This document shows, in pieces, positions 1-29,917 of a stretch of DNA of 64,000 nt. Source of the DNA: Tridacna crocea (lineage: Eukaryota; Mollusca; Bivalvia; Cardiida; Cardiidae); contig OX031059.1 of the NCBI GenBank assembly GCA_943736015.1, positions 17,918,001 through 17,982,000 on the forward strand, read 5' to 3'. The position numbers and the translations under genes were made by a program. The stretch's first letter is position 1; every line of letters begins with the position of its first letter. The notes under the pieces are model-generated. The model was not told the origin of the DNA. It searched no databases and was given only the letters and a program-made list of their open reading frames with translations.

Positions 1-142
1 TTTGTCGTTCGATAAAGATTTAAAACAAGGTCGATGAAATATGGGGTTGTTTGGTGAACTGATGAATGAGAATTTGCTCATCTATGTAGCGCTGGATTTT
101 GGCAGCTATTCATATCTGAGCGGTGTTTTGACAAAAGGGGGG

Positions 143-359
143 TTAACTCGTTACCACACAGTCCATACTTTTGAAGAGGTCTTTAGAAAACATTGTGGGA
201 ACGGGGGAAAATGCTGGTAACCAGCATTTTCTCCTTTTCCCACAATGTTATCTACCATTCACAAAACAAATTTCAAATTTTATGTCACTTTTCTTTTATC
301 GTCTGCAAATCCTTTCGATTTAGACAAGCCTAAAATATTGTCGTTTGATGATGAGTTAA
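143..359 (+). mobile_element. Family A TTAA-MITE
   Basis: Near-complete. Begins TTAACTCGTTACCACACA, carries the central palindrome (AACATTGTGGGAACGGGGG.../CCTTTTCCCACAATG) and ends GATGAGTTAA. Its final TTAA is also the first TTAA of the next copy. Confidence 0.9.
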
Positions 360-587
360 CTCTTTACCATATGACAAAATTTTGGACTTGTCCAAGTTCA
401 AAGCATTTGCAGATGACAAAGTAAATGTGAAACGAAAATTGAATTTTGACTTTGGAAGAGTTAAAAAAAACATTGTGGGAAAAGTAGAAAATGCTGGTTA
501 ACAGCATTTCCTCCTTTTCCCACAATGTTTTCAAAAGTTTTCCTTCTCAGGGTTGTTAAAAGTCGGGATTGTGTGGTAGAGAGTTAA
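356..587 (-). mobile_element. Family A TTAA-MITE
   Basis: Full copy, opposite orientation, tail-to-tail with the previous one through a shared TTAA. Confidence 0.9.
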
Positions 588-744
588 TGCATCTAGGTGG
601 TGAATTATACCAAGCAAGTCATGGTATAATTGTGGGTCCATAAAGATTCATTTTATCTAACATCTCACTGAATTATGACGTAGACTGGTTTTATGACATG
701 CAAAGAAATACTGATTGAGGTCAGCCTGCGCGGACTGCGCCGGT
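588..744. repeat. Left half of a split family C element
   Basis: Carries GGTCAGCCTGCGCGGACTGC, the family C core. Its partner half (GCTGACCTGGGTCGATACTG) resumes at about 1013, so the TACGTA fold-back at 745-1010 is inserted in the family C core. Confidence 0.6.
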
Positions 745-1010
745 GTAATGCGGAGAAATGACCCTCCCCTACAAAACGACCCGGGTCATTATTCTTCGTA
801 GAAAAATTACCCAAGAAGTCATTTCACTACGTAGAGGAATGGCCAAGGTCATTATTCTACGTAGAGAAATGACCCTCTGGGGTCATTTCTCTATGTAGAA
901 TAATGACGCAGGTTATTCCTCTACATAGAGAAATGACCCATAGGTCCGTCCTCTACGTAGAGAAATGACCCATGTGTCATTTTGTAGGAGGGGGTCATTT
1001 CTCTGCATTA
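745..1010. repeat. Fold-back element built on TCTACGTAGA modules
   Basis: Outer arms GTGTAATGCGGAGAAATGAC and its reverse complement bracket repeated short palindromes of the form GTCATT..TCTACGTAGAGAAATGACC. The modules recur about six times in both orientations, so the whole 265 bp can fold on itself. Confidence 0.75.
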
Positions 1011-1387
1011 CATCTGCTGACCTGGGTCGATACTGTTTGAGAAATATTATACACCTCTTTCAAGGAGTATAGTCCACTTATATAATCCACATAGATCTTA
1101 CTTTTTCGAACATTGAATGATTCCAGGTCAAAGTTTTGGCGCAAGTAGGATCTTTTTTTTTTTATTTCAATCATGCGCACTGCACTATCATTCAGGACAA
1201 AATTCATTCTCATTATGTATGACAATCAAAGACTTTTAAAATGTTTGCGTTCTTTTTTTAAACGTTTTTTTTTTTTTTTTTTTATGAAGTACAGTATGTT
1301 GAAGAAAAAATAGTTCCGTTTCAGGAATTTGAAATTCTATAGATCTATCACCGAATAAGGAAATTTTCATTGCTCGATCATCGGACA

Positions 1388-1765
1388 CTATCACTTATCA
1401 AAGCGTTCAGAACGCTGAAGTGGTATTTGTCGAGGAAGCCGCTGTATGAAATTAATAATTTGAAAGAAAAAGGGAAATATTATACAATTATTGACTTGAA
1501 GATCAATCAAGCAATTGAACACATGTTTTGGTTGAAGGTAGAGAAATCAAGACAAAGTACGGATCAGTAGGGGGAGCCAGGATTAACGTCCGTTGATAGC
1601 GCGATACATGATAGATAGAGTGAGAAACCATGTAAATTAATTTTATAAAACTATGATTTTGAAATATATAGCCGTTAACATTTAATTCCCAGCATTACAT
1701 TCAATAGTTTCGATCTATAAATATTCATGCCAAATCGAATGGAGTAGTGCGCAATCATGGGATGA
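1388..1765 (+). repeat. Dispersed ~380-bp repeat, copy 1
   Basis: Shares an extended diverged match with the reverse complement of 7697-8110. Common blocks are the GTGGTATTTGTC segment, the AATTTGAAAGAAAAA segment, the GAGAAACCATGTAAA segment and the AATATTCATGC...GCGCAATC end. Type unknown. Confidence 0.6.
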
Positions 1766-2609
1766 ACAAACCATGGGACGAACTGGTTTTGGAACGAAAA
1801 AGCCAAGGACCGAGTGATCGGTAGACAAATTTTGTGTTATTGCGCCAATGGAAGGCTATGAGAGAGTCAAACTATTTTCAATCAAAATTTAGTATTTCCA
1901 CGATCGATTGCCTCACCGAGTGTATTTTAACATGCCATTTCCAATGACATATCTGAGTGCAACCGAAAAACTCATTTGCCTGAGGAAAACAATTGAGTTT
2001 AATTGGGTTTATTTCCTTCGGCTTTACACAAAATACGATACATGGTCTTTAGACTTCAATCTTGAACTCATAATGGTGTTGCCTTCGACAAATACCACAA
2101 AAATAGCACACTGGTGAATAATAACATTGTCCGGTGATCGACCAATGACAATTTCAGTGATCCGTGATATACCAGTGGGTGTCAAAGGCCTGTGTTTCAA
2201 AATTAAAATTGGCTTTTTTTCAATCGACAAAACTGAAGACCCGTCTAAACTGAAAGAATTTGAAGACATCGTTAAAGACATTGTAGGAAAGAAAAACAAA
2301 TAAGATATGTAGTTTACCCCAAGATGTTTTCAAAAGCCTTCTTGATCTTTATTACTCAGGATCGTTTTGAATAGAGTTAGATGAGACTGGATACATTTGA
2401 AAACATAACAAAAGCAGAAATTGGCCGTTACATGCAAATATCGTGTCTCTTAAGGACTTTAAAAAGTCCTCAGGAGAAATATATACATGTATGTTGATTT
2501 ATATGCTGTGACGTGTAGATAATCTGTGGAGACTGATCATTTTTTGGTACATTTAGAATACATGGAAACGTTGACAACATTGCTAGGTCTCTACCTGAAC
2601 AAGAAAAAA

Positions 2610-2825
2610 AAGATAATATTAGACCACTTTAAACTGAAAGCATTTGAAGATGAAAAATTAAATTTCATCTAAATTATGGACTTTTTTTCTGAAGGGATAG
2701 ACAACATGATAGAAACGGGAGAAAATACTGGTTTCTCGCACATTTTCCTTTTCCCGCATCATATGTAAAAGCCTTCCTTCTCAGGGCCGTTAAAACCCTG
2801 CATTGCTTTGTAAAACGGTTTAGGC
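2610..2825 (-). mobile_element. Family A MITE, worn
   Basis: Arms and a decayed palindrome (GGGAGAAAATACTGG) are recognisable; ends lost. Confidence 0.65.
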
Positions 2826-2946
2826 TTTGTAAACTACTAGTATCCTGAAATGTAGCGGTCCCAAGAATACTTCAAAATGAAAGATCTGTCTTTGCCTGCT
2901 TTCCCAACCATTCTAAATTTGACAACTGTAACCTTATTTCTGTTTG

Positions 2947-3175
2947 TTAATTGTTACCAAACGACAAAATTTTAGAACAGACCAAACTGAAATCAATTGA
3001 AGACAAAAAAAATAAATATGAATGAAAACTTGAATTTTGACTTTGAAAGGGTAAAAAACATTGTGAGAAAAGGAGAAAATGCTGGTCACCAGCATTTTCT
3101 CCTTTTCCCGCAATGTTTTTCAAAGGCTTTCCTTCTCAGGGTCGTTAAAAGTCGGGATTTTGTGGTAAAGAGTAA
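2947..3175 (-). mobile_element. Family A TTAA-MITE
   Basis: Full-length; palindrome stem begins GTGAGAAAAGG and ends CCTTTTCCCGCAATG. Confidence 0.88.
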
Positions 3176-3282
3176 AATCAATGCATTCTAAATCTAGGAT
3201 TAGACTAGGTATGCAAATTAGAATGATTGGAGAAGAACTGTCTTTGATCTTTATACGGACTTAAAATTATGAATCCCATTTA

Positions 3283-3509
3283 TACCTTTACCAAACAATC
3301 CCTGGTTTTTTAGAGTCCTAGACAAAAGCCTTTAGAAAACATTGTGAGAAAAAGGAGAAAATGCTGGTTACCAGCATTTTCTCCTTTTCCCACAATGTTT
3401 TCTAACCTGCTGGAAACAAAATTCAATTTTTGAGTTACGTTTAATTTGTCGGCTGCAGGTTCTTTCAATTTGGACCTGTCTAAAATTTTGTCGTTTGGTA
3501 AATAGTTAA
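3283..3509 (+). mobile_element. Family A TTAA-MITE
   Basis: Near-complete; one extra base in one palindrome arm; right end TTTGGTAAATAGTTAA. Confidence 0.88.
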
Positions 3510-4154
3510 GGAGGGGGCAATATATTGGGATTCGTGTACCATCGCTTTTCATCGATTCGGCTAAGACTCGGGTTTATCCGTGATCGATCGGTCGATAGAC
3601 GCTGATTCCCTGCATTTATTACGGATTATCCAAGTCTTGGTCGAACTTTACGATTTTCGCAGATGAAAGGCGATCCTACACGAACCATCTTTATAGTGCA
3701 CATTAGAGTGTCTTATCCTTTAAGTTAAAAATTGTTGTTCTGGTCCTTCCCGGTGAATAACTGTTTATCATACGAGAACTAAATTTATACTGGGATTTTT
3801 TTCCTAGTGTGGAAATCTAATTATTGTTGTTGGCTAGAATATGTAGCCTAACAAAGTAGCAGACAATGTAAGTCCGAAATCGGATTGCGCGTTCTGTGCA
3901 GTCTGATCTGGTTTTTACGATGTCTGCAAAAACAGTTCTAACAGAGTTCAGCCCTTTAACAGTCAATAATAGTTTAGGTAGTTTTGTTATCAAATGTATT
4001 TTTCTACTTATAACATTTGTATATTTATGTATGTATCATAGGCCGGAGGCCTTATTACTGAATAAATTGCATTTTATTGTATTGAAATGTACATACTCAA
4101 TTTTAGTCGTGCTCTGCGAAAGGGGAGAGGGGGGAGCTTAATCAATTTCTGCGA

Positions 4155-4345
4155 TACATTATACTAAGCAAGTCTTACATATTTATGTATCCAAAAAATC
4201 CACCTTGTCAAATAATCGATTGAATCATGAGGTAGAAAAGTCCTTGGGCATGCAGAAAATTGGAAAATAGCGAAAAGTATTGGCTCATGTCAGCCTGCGC
4301 GGACTGCGCAGACTGACATGGGTCAATACTTTTCGCAAATGTTTT
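4155..4345. repeat. Family C dispersed repeat
   Basis: Core CAGCCTGCGCGGACTGCGC pairs with GCAGACTGACATGGG, flanked by TGCAGAAAATTGG and complementary sequence ahead of a decayed GCCCCCTTTTCACAGAGC-type end. Confidence 0.7.
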
Positions 4346-4353
4346 ACCCATTT

Positions 4354-4554
4354 TCACACAATCTCTACTTTTGACGACCTTGAGAAAGACGCCTTTAGCA
4401 AACATTGTTAGTAACCAGCATTTTCTCCTTTTCCCACAATGTTTTCTACCCTTCACAAAACAAATTTCAAATTTTCAGTCACTTTCATTTTGTCGTCTGC
4501 AAATGCTTTCGATTTGGACAAACCTAAACTTTCGTCGTTTGGTTATGCATTAAG
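4354..4554 (+). mobile_element. Family A MITE with half palindrome
   Basis: One palindrome arm is deleted (AACATTGTTAGTAACCAGC) and the left end has merged into the adjacent family C repeat. Confidence 0.8.
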
Positions 4555-4744
4555 CCCCCATTTTACAGAGCACGGCTCATTTACATACATTTAACTTACA
4601 TATATACATGTTTCATACGCTATGAAAAGGGGATTAACTCTGTCATTACTGACAAAAAAAAATCAATAGTGATTTCTCATTGGCTACAAATACATTTCTG
4701 CTACAAGATCAAGATCATAATTTAATAATAATATCATAATCTAG

Positions 4745-5075
4745 AATAATGCAGTGGACAGTGTGGATCAGAAATCAGAAGGCATGTTCTGTGCAGTCTG
4801 ATCTATGTCTACATTGTCCACAAAAGCTTCTGGTCTCGCCTATGATATGGAAAGAATATGCGCATCTTTGTGATTCATTATACTAAGCAATTCATTATAT
4901 AACTTCGGATCCATAGCGTCCAATTTTTGTCTGACAATCAACTGTATAATAAGATAGACAGGTGCTTTGACATGCAGAAAAGTTTTGACCCGAAGTCAGC
5001 ATGCAAAGACTCCGCAGACTGATCTGAGTCGGTACTTTTTGCAGATATACTTATCAACTCCCCCCCTCCCCCTTT
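4745..5075. repeat. Family C dispersed repeat
   Basis: Tracts matching other copies: the GGATCCATA segment, CATGCAGAAAAG, AGCATGCAAAGACTCCGCAG and CCCCCCTCCCCCTTTTCACAG. Confidence 0.6.
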
Positions 5076-5388
5076 TCACAGCGTATGGCACATGTACAGG
5101 GGATATTCTAACAGAATATACTTTAACAATAAAGTAAAAGCTTTTGTCATGTCTTTTGGATTTGATTTGCTTGCTAAATGGTCACACTCGAATGGGGTGA
5201 AAGTTTATCTTCTATACTCTGATGGAAATTTCCAGCCAGCGAAATCTTGCAGTCTGTTCTTTGATATACACTGTTCAATACAGTTTTTCTTTTCAGTGAA
5301 ATTAACTTTTGAAGGGCAATATTTGGGTTTTTGCTATTGACTGGAAATTTTTCTTCAATTTTTCAGAAGTTTAAACACAGCTACAGAT

Positions 5389-5617
5389 TTAACCCTTTAC
5401 CCCATAAGGCATTTCTATGGTATCTCTAATTGACACTAAATAACAGCAAGGATGAAGCAGTTTCTTATATATATATGATACCTTTTGATAGCATTGAAAA
5501 CATTGTGACAAAAGGTGAAATTGCTCGTCACGAGCAATTTCACCTTTTGCCACAATGTTTTCCAAAGGCACCTACAACCAGTGCGTAGAAATGAGTATCT
5601 ATGGAGTAAAGGGTTAA
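5389..5617. mobile_element. Subfamily A2 TTAA-MITE
   Basis: TTAACCCTTTACCCCATAAG and its complement at the ends. The palindrome reads AACATTGTGACAAAAGGTG then AAATTGCTCGTCACGAGCAA and back, so the stem base is shared with family A but the tip differs. Confidence 0.9.
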
Positions 5618-5815
5618 CAGAGGGGTGATCCTACTCTAAATTCATTATTTCTCCTCAAAACCCCATGTTGTGGGTACTCATTAGATTAGAATTGTCTCGA
5701 CGAGACGCTTCTAATGAGTACCCACTGCAAAGGATTTGAGAGGAAAAAATAGTATTTTCTATATTGAAATCAAAATCACACCCTCTGTCTGGAGCTCTGT
5801 TTGAGGGTTAGAAAG
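5617..5815. mobile_element. Family B palindromic MITE, copy 1
   Basis: Ends related to GGGAGTGAT... and TCTGGAGCTCTG flank a central GTGGGTACTCATTAGA palindrome with an AATTGTCTCGACGAGACGC tip. It abuts the A2 MITE ending at 5617. Confidence 0.75.
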
Positions 5816-6024
5816 TTATAGAATCAAACCATCTTGATGTTAGATTTTACACAAAATTTCTGTCTTGGAATACCCCTGTTAGTATTTTATCATTTGTTGT
5901 AAATAGATTGACATATTATATTGTATTAACCCAAAAACGAGACGATGTCGATATAATAGCAAAATTAATCTATTATCATACAAGTACTGTACATACACAC
6001 ACCAAAAACAGCTTTTGAAAGACT

Positions 6025-6180
6025 GTGTTGGAAAAGAAGCAATTGCCAGTAACAAGCTACAGCTCCTTTCCCTACAAAGTTTTTTCCTTCTTTTCGAATA
6101 TTTATTTCTTGTGTCAGCTACAACATTCATTGACAGTTCAGTTGGACTCTTGTTTTCCAATGCGACATTTTGCTAGCAGT
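6025..6180. mobile_element. Very worn family A hairpin
   Basis: GCAATTGCCAGTAACAAGC followed by CTCCTTTCCCTACAAAGTTT resembles a decayed family A palindrome. Ends not found. Confidence 0.4.
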
Positions 6181-6933
6181 TTTTTCGTTAACTCTCTTTT
6201 TGGTCTCATAGTCATAGAAAATGCGAAAGGTACCTTCAGCAGAACAGCAGCACAGTATACTGGTGCTAACGTTGGCTGCTAGTGCTATTTATTGAAAACT
6301 TCAATTCGATGAAGCTGAATAACTGTGAAACTGTATGAACATTACCTGCCTTTGATGTATGGGTTTTTCTTTTATCAGTAAGTGAGTAATCATAGCTTGC
6401 ACTGAATTTTTTGGGTAATAACATAGCTATGAGAAAATGACGAACTTTTCACGCTATGACAAAGACGATAACAACGATATGGCTAAGACTAAATCCTACA
6501 GTATTCTTCCAAAAGATTCGCACAAAAAAAATCAAATATCTCGAGAGATTTTTATATTAGTACTCTATTGCAGAGCATTTTACGAATATAATGCAGATAA
6601 AGAAGTTCGTTTTTTTTTCCTTGTTACTAAAGTAGGAAAATTCTCTTAATCATCATTTGTAACATTTCAAGATCGATAACTTCACATAAATCAGTTGTTT
6701 CCATTTTAGTTGAAAGCATGGTACCATTTTCTTGTGACTGTAGTCATTGCAAAACACAGTATTTATTGCATCTTTGCCTTTGTTACTTGGGTGCCTTCAC
6801 GTTTATATCACCGGTTCTCAATACAGCTACCATTTTGGGGACATAAATGAAATACAGTATACTTTACTACTGTTTATAGTATGAGAAATTCTTAACCTGA
6901 TGTTTACTATTAATTTCAAAATGCTTCCTTAAC

Positions 6934-7080
6934 TTATGATTTGATTAAGGTTCTTAAACCTATGATCTGATTGAGCTTCCAAAACTTATGATTTGATTAA
7001 GCTTTCTAAACTTTGATAGAGCTCCTAAAACTTATGAACTGATTAAGCTACCAAAACTTATGGTTTGATTTCTAAAAGTT
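6934..7080. repeat. 26-bp minisatellite
   Basis: About 5.5 diverged units of a 26-bp repeat of the form ACTTATGATTTGATTAAGCT plus six bases, in tandem. Unit 4 is shortened. Confidence 0.85.
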
Positions 7081-7548
7081 CTTCAGTTTTGATCATACAA
7101 CGTCCCTTATAAAATAATATATGCAAGTTTAAAAATACTTGAAAGCTCTTGGACTTCGGTCTATTAAACTAAAAAGAACGTTCGCTGATACAACCATTCG
7201 ATTTCAGGTCGTCTGATGCTTTACTATTCCAACAGAAAACCCATACATACATGTCATAATCACGTGATGGCAAGACAGAATTCTGTCGGTTTCATTTGTA
7301 ATTCCAAAGTCCCCATCCTATTTTGTATTACTTCATGTAACATTTGGACACCTGCCATTTAAATGGCAGATCATATTAGAATAAAAAATATCAAATAAAC
7401 TTATAAGAAACGGCACAAGCTTGTTCTTTTCTCTTTCAATACCGCTTATCTTTTATTTTCTGATTCTCTCTTGAAACAAAACACGCTTGTAACACACAAA
7501 AAAAGGCATTTGCGTAAAGTGTCGTCTCGGTAATTTAAGGGTAAATGT

Positions 7549-7621
7549 GAATATAGTCTAAACAAGACTACACCCTACCATACTACACTGTTTGATACAG
7601 ACTATATTCACATTTACCCAT
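7549..7621. repeat. Perfect-stem inverted repeat
   Basis: GGGTAAATGTGAATATAGTC at 7550 is repeated inverted at about 7601-7621 with a ~30-bp loop. Weaker pairing of GGCATTTGCG with CAGGTAAATGCC lies outside. Confidence 0.7.
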
Positions 7622-7696
7622 ATATCAACCCTAACCTATACAGGTAAATGCCTTATTGGTTTTTTTCAAAATGTGGGACAAATAGGAAGACACCAC

Positions 7697-8110
7697 AATT
7701 CCAACGTGATTGCGCGCTACTCAATTTCATAGTGCATGAATATTTATAGATCCAAATTATTGATTGTAACGCTGGGGATTAAATCTTTACAGCCAGGTAC
7801 AAACTTGATTTTATAAGATATTTTTACATGGTTTCTCTCTATCTATCATGCATTCTACTGTCCTGGAACGTTACCCCTGACACCTCCTAATGATTAAAGC
7901 GAGACAGGGAGACCATCAATACACAGATAAATATAACTTAGTCATTAGAACTCTCTCTTCTACCAAAAAGGTATTAATTTGCTTAATAGGATGGCTTTCA
8001 AGTTAATATTTGAATATTTCTCTTTTTCTTTCAAATCATTAATTATATACATGGCATCAGAGACAAATACCACTCCAGCGTTTTCAATGTTTTGATTTGT
8101 TGAAAAAAAA
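7697..8110 (-). repeat. Dispersed ~380-bp repeat, copy 2 (inverted)
   Basis: Inverted relative of 1388-1765. No transposase-like frame links the two copies across the 6 kb between them, so independent insertions are more likely than one large element. Confidence 0.6.
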
Positions 8111-9164
8111 TCGACTACGCTGGCGAAGTAAAATTTCCCTTCTGAGTGCCCCAATTCAATGAAAACTGACGTCACTGGGAGCTGACGTCACTGAAATCTT
8201 GATAATTATCACATATTTACGTGCTAAATCATGCAGCTTGGCGCATAATTTTGATGTTAATCTTGATCGACGCATCATCTCCTTCTAGATGGTATTCTAC
8301 AAATACAAAACTATCTAATTTGGGCATTTTAGGCGCAGAATCGGACTACTTTTCTACGCGACATACGCGACAACAGTTACTTTGAATTTCAAACTAAAAT
8401 AAACGTTTACTTAATAGAATGATACCTTGTACGATTCATTCATCTAAGATCAGCAGTTTCGGGAAACCTGGAACTAAAACAGGCCTGATTTCTCCTCAAA
8501 AGTATTGATAAAAGCCATTCATTTATACGGGGCTCCCGTAAACTGCTTTTACGTTGGTTTTGCTACAGTACATAATATATATGCTCAGGGGCATATTATC
8601 GAATCATTTCACAAGAAATTTCTTTGCAGTATGATTAACATCACAGTCACAGGTGATAATTGTTTTGAAAATCGCTTCCATTCTCCGATTGTGCTGATTC
8701 AGTAACAAGGCATGCTTTCAGTTTGAACCAGTCTCGTACTTTGTCGAGTCGTAAATAGTTACAACATGATGTGTTATGTTGTTCTTGCTAAGTAACCTTG
8801 CAGACTTTCTATTACTCGGAATTGACTGCAAACAATGCATAAACAATCGTAGGATTGATACAATTTCGTGCAGGCCATATCACGGCGTTTGTTCTCTTTC
8901 CACTGCCACACTATTCCTGGGTATTAACGAAGGAGGAAAGACTTTTATTCAGCTAAGAGGCTCATTGAGGCTCCTTAAGACATTAAATCAAGGAAGTAAA
9001 CATAGAATTATGAATCCATAAATTTGTGTTGTCGAACACCCGCTTGAATCATGATCCTGGGACAATGAGAAAATTTACAAATAGCGGAAAGGGGGGGGGA
9101 GGGGGGGGAGTTCAAGGGAGAAAACTCTTAAAATTGAAGAAAGTGTAAAGTGGTTGCCTCCCAT

Positions 9165-9393
9165 CCACCAAGAAGTGCTCTCAGCAACAATCCATGGTTT
9201 TTACGAGATTGAAGACTTTTGAAAACATTGTGAGAAAAGGAGAAAATTTTGGTAACCAGCATTTTCTCCTTTTTCAACAAGGTTTTCTACTCTGCTGGAA
9301 ACAAATTTTAGTTTTTAAGTTACATTGTTTTTGTCGTCTGCAAGAACTTTCAATTTGGATCCGTCTAAAATTTTGTCGTTTGGTACAGGCTTA
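9165..9393 (+). mobile_element. Family A MITE
   Basis: Recognisable from CAATCCATGG to TCGTTTGGTACAGGCTTAA; palindrome carries mismatches at the tip. Confidence 0.82.
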
Positions 9394-9669
9394 AACATTA
9401 TTTCCATCATGTCAAAGCAAGATGTCGTTTGTTCATGTGTTTCTTGGGTTTAAAGGAGTACTAGGCTGGAGTTTTGCAGAGCCTTACCCATGGACACTTC
9501 CTGGAAAAACAAACGTGAGAAAATGTACCAAGACCTCTGATTTACAAATATAACACCGAAGTCTCTGAGCCACGAAGGAGACCTAGTCTGATGCATGATA
9601 TGGTAATCTGAAAGAGGAACTGTATGAAATGAACAAAACTCCGTGAGGAATGAAAAAAAGCAAAAAAAA

Positions 9670-9855
9670 AAAATACTGATCACGCCAAAACTGAAAGCCT
9701 TTGCACACAAAAACTAATATTGGTCAAAAGAAGTGTCTTTAAATGGGTCGAAAACACTGTAAGAAAAGGAGAAAAAGCTGTTTCTAATTTTCCCACAATA
9801 TTTTTAATAGACTTCTTTTCTTAAGTCCTGGAAACTGTATTGCGTGGTAACTGAT
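9670..9855 (-). mobile_element. Family A MITE, worn
   Basis: AAACACTGTAAGAAAAGG arm present; tip partly deleted; lies just beyond the TGS1 poly(A) signal. Confidence 0.55.
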
Positions 9856-9958
9856 TTTATTCTTAATGACTTTTGTTCAAATATTTGATGCACACAGAAA
9901 ATAAATACAATGATATGTAATGATATAAACAATGTCTGTTTTGGGGTTCTGCTTGAAT

Positions 9959-9964
9959 TTTATT
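9959..9964 (-). terminator. Likely TGS1 polyadenylation signal
   Basis: AATAAA on the minus strand about 110 nt after the TGS1 stop codon. It lies in unique sequence with two short near-identical ATCATCAAAC segments between stop and signal. Confidence 0.6.
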
Positions 9965-10073
9965 TCTGTTTTCATATGTAATGGTAAAAGAGAGAAAAAA
10001 AGGTTTGATGATTCCTTTTCATATAAAATGGTGAAAAAAAGAAAACAGTTTGATGATTATTTCACTTTCCATA

Positions 10074-27751
<17,678 letters not shown>

Positions 27752-28841
27752 GTTCACCTATTATGAATAGAATTTTACATAAAGGATAGCAGCTTTTATC
27801 CATCATCATTTTAAAATTTCTAATTTTATAGTAACATCTTACTCTTGATCAGATAAAAACAATCGTTCTTTTATAAAAAAAAAAAAAAAAAAAAATCTGA
27901 AAAAACAACCGTTCTTATTCTCTATCAGAAGAAAAAAAGATCTTAAAACGCTGTCCCTCCTGAGCTATTGCAGACGACATGTTAAAACAATCAATTATTT
28001 TTGTGAAGAGTCCTACCAACTTGCAAGGCCCAATTCGCGAAAACCCATAATAATTGCAAATAAAACATCGAATTATGTTAAAAGTACACTTAAGACAGTA
28101 GATCTACATAACATATCTTACCTTAAGTCGATTACAAAGTAAGCAAGATGCTAAACCAGTATCAGGAGACCTTACAGGAAAAAAAAGTCATCAATTGTAC
28201 CGCATGCGATTCAATCTCAATCAAAGGGGCGCTTGCAGAACGAAAGTAAAATGTTTAAGGTCAGACTTAACCAGAATATTGGAAACTCGCAGTAAGAAAC
28301 GCAATCTTGAGTGTTCATTGTGAAACTCCCTGACGGAAAACGGGTAAGATTTTTGGCGATTTCAGTTCATTAAATAGTGTCTTTTGAAAAAGAAATAGTG
28401 TGTTATGTAGTTGAATACAGCTCACTGCAACCTTTCTATTTTCTTTCCTGAGTTCTTTTCATTTTACTGAAGAAATTACCCTTTTTTCATGTTTTGAGAG
28501 TAATATCATCCCTTTATTCTGACTTTAGTCTACACTCAGTCTGATCAGAATCTACACAAAGGAAATACTCTAGGTCAAGGAAGTATGGGAACAACTGCTA
28601 AGGGTAAACTGATCAAATAATTAAAAGACTTCCAAGATCTTCATGAAAAAGGTAAGACAAAAGAATCATTAGAAAACCATCCAAAAAGGTAACTTACATT
28701 TAATACCTTCCTTTTTCCACAATAATTTCTAGTCTAGAAGACAGTAATGGGTTTCAAAGTTTACAGCTGAAAGACTGTTCAAAGCGGGAATGAAAAACTT
28801 GAAAAGGTCATGTGACTGATTGGAGGGAAAGAATGCTGGAG
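27752..28841 (-). promoter_or_regulatory. Upstream region of TGS1 (no gene seen)
   Basis: No coding exon is recognisable here. The stretch holds a ~21-bp poly(A) tract at about 27871-27892 and a somewhat GC-richer patch around 28190-28340. The TGS1 5'UTR and promoter must lie here, but no TATA box or initiator can be assigned. Confidence 0.4.
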
Positions 28842-29218
28842 AAATCGGCCCCTGGAGAAATCGGCCCTTGGAGAAATCGGCCCCCAAACGCTTGGGGCCG
28901 ATTTCTCCGGAGAAATCGGCCCCTGGGGACGATTTCTCCAGAGAAATCGGCCCCAATAGAAATTTTGGAGAAATCATCCCCACTGTCAATTTTTTTTATA
29001 TATAGATGTTGCTTTTTCAGAAAATGTAATTTTCATTTAGGTTTTATTTAACACATACACTGTGTAAGCCATGTCTTGTTTCAAGTTGTGTTTGATTACA
29101 CCTTCTTTGTTGTTTTTATGGCAATTTTCACAGTTTTTCACACTGATAGTTCTCTTTTCTCACCTTCACACAGGTAGCCTACACCTGTAACATTTCATAT
29201 TATTGTTCTTAGTCGGAT

Positions 29219-29267
<49 letters not shown>

Positions 29268-29330
29268 ATGAATATTGTTCATGTCACATAATGGTTTTTA
29301 GAACCATCAGATGTCTTTCTCCAACCTTTT
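28842..29330. repeat. Left arm of a large inverted repeat
   Basis: Starts with tandem GGAGAAATCGGCCCC modules in both orientations, then ~200 bp of unique sequence and a (TC)n tract, ending at CCAACCTTTT. Inverted match at 29918-30565. Confidence 0.85.
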
Positions 29331-29347
29331 GTGTTTTTCTATGTCTG

Positions 29348-29389
<42 letters not shown>

Positions 29390-29400
29390 ATCTAGATCGG
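29222..29400. repeat. (TC)n microsatellites
   Basis: Two TC runs (about 29222-29262 and 29352-29398) separated by ~90 bp. Confidence 0.9.
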
Positions 29401-29497
29401 GTATTATACTCGCTCTCTCACACTGTATACTTCCGCTGCATTTTCTGACTCTCTATCATTTTTCATTGTACTACTAGTGACCCAGTTATTTTGTGTA

Positions 29498-29690
29498 ATT
29501 AATTCTTTACCAAACGGCAAAAAATTAGACGAGTCAGAATTCAAAGGATTTGCAGACAACAAATTATAAATATAACTGGAAAATTTGTTTTTGTTTTTGT
29601 GTGGGAAAAAGGAGAAAGTGCAAAAGTGCTGACATTTACTCCTTTTCCCACTATGTTTTTAAAAGCCCTCTCTTACAGATTTTTTAAAAG
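29498..29690 (-). mobile_element. Family A MITE, worn, between the inverted arms
   Basis: TTAATTCTTTACCAAACGGC start; palindrome reduced to GTGGGAAAAAGGAG and CTCCTTTTCCCAC with a changed tip. Confidence 0.7.
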
Positions 29691-29831
29691 TGCATCCTTT
29701 TTTTCGATGAAATAAAATAGAGTCCACAATGGCCTAATTATCAGTCATATCACTCTTTTATATACAGCGTAACAATGATTCATACTCTCGTTGGAGAACT
29801 CCTTCATTGATCGAACCAATGATCGATTAAC

Positions 29832-29915
29832 TTAACCCATTACCACACAATCTTGAGTTTTAAAAAACCTGTAGGAGACGGCTTTTGAAAACATAGTGGG
29901 AAAAGGAGTAAATGT
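29832..29915 (+). mobile_element. Family A MITE cut at its palindrome
   Basis: TTAACCCATTACCACACAAT to AAAACATAGTGGGAAAAGG, then abruptly the right arm of the large inverted repeat begins. Confidence 0.75.
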
Positions 29916-29917
29916 CA

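Larger units (their letters stand above)
5800..9160. other. Gene-free stretch downstream of TGS1
   Basis: No convincing coding sequence. It holds a worn MITE hairpin (about 6025-6180), the 26-bp minisatellite, a perfect hairpin, one ~380-bp repeat and otherwise unique AT-rich sequence. The short ORFs here show no recognisable domain. Confidence 0.5.

Noticed and set aside
143..587. Regularly repeated palindromes as a CRISPR array
   Set aside because: Repeats are ~225 bp, in both orientations, with transposon-type ends and TTAA duplications, in eukaryotic DNA.
1388..8110. A single 6.7-kb transposon with long inverted ends
   Set aside because: The two arms are diverged and nothing between them resembles a transposase; several unrelated MITEs and unique sequence lie inside.
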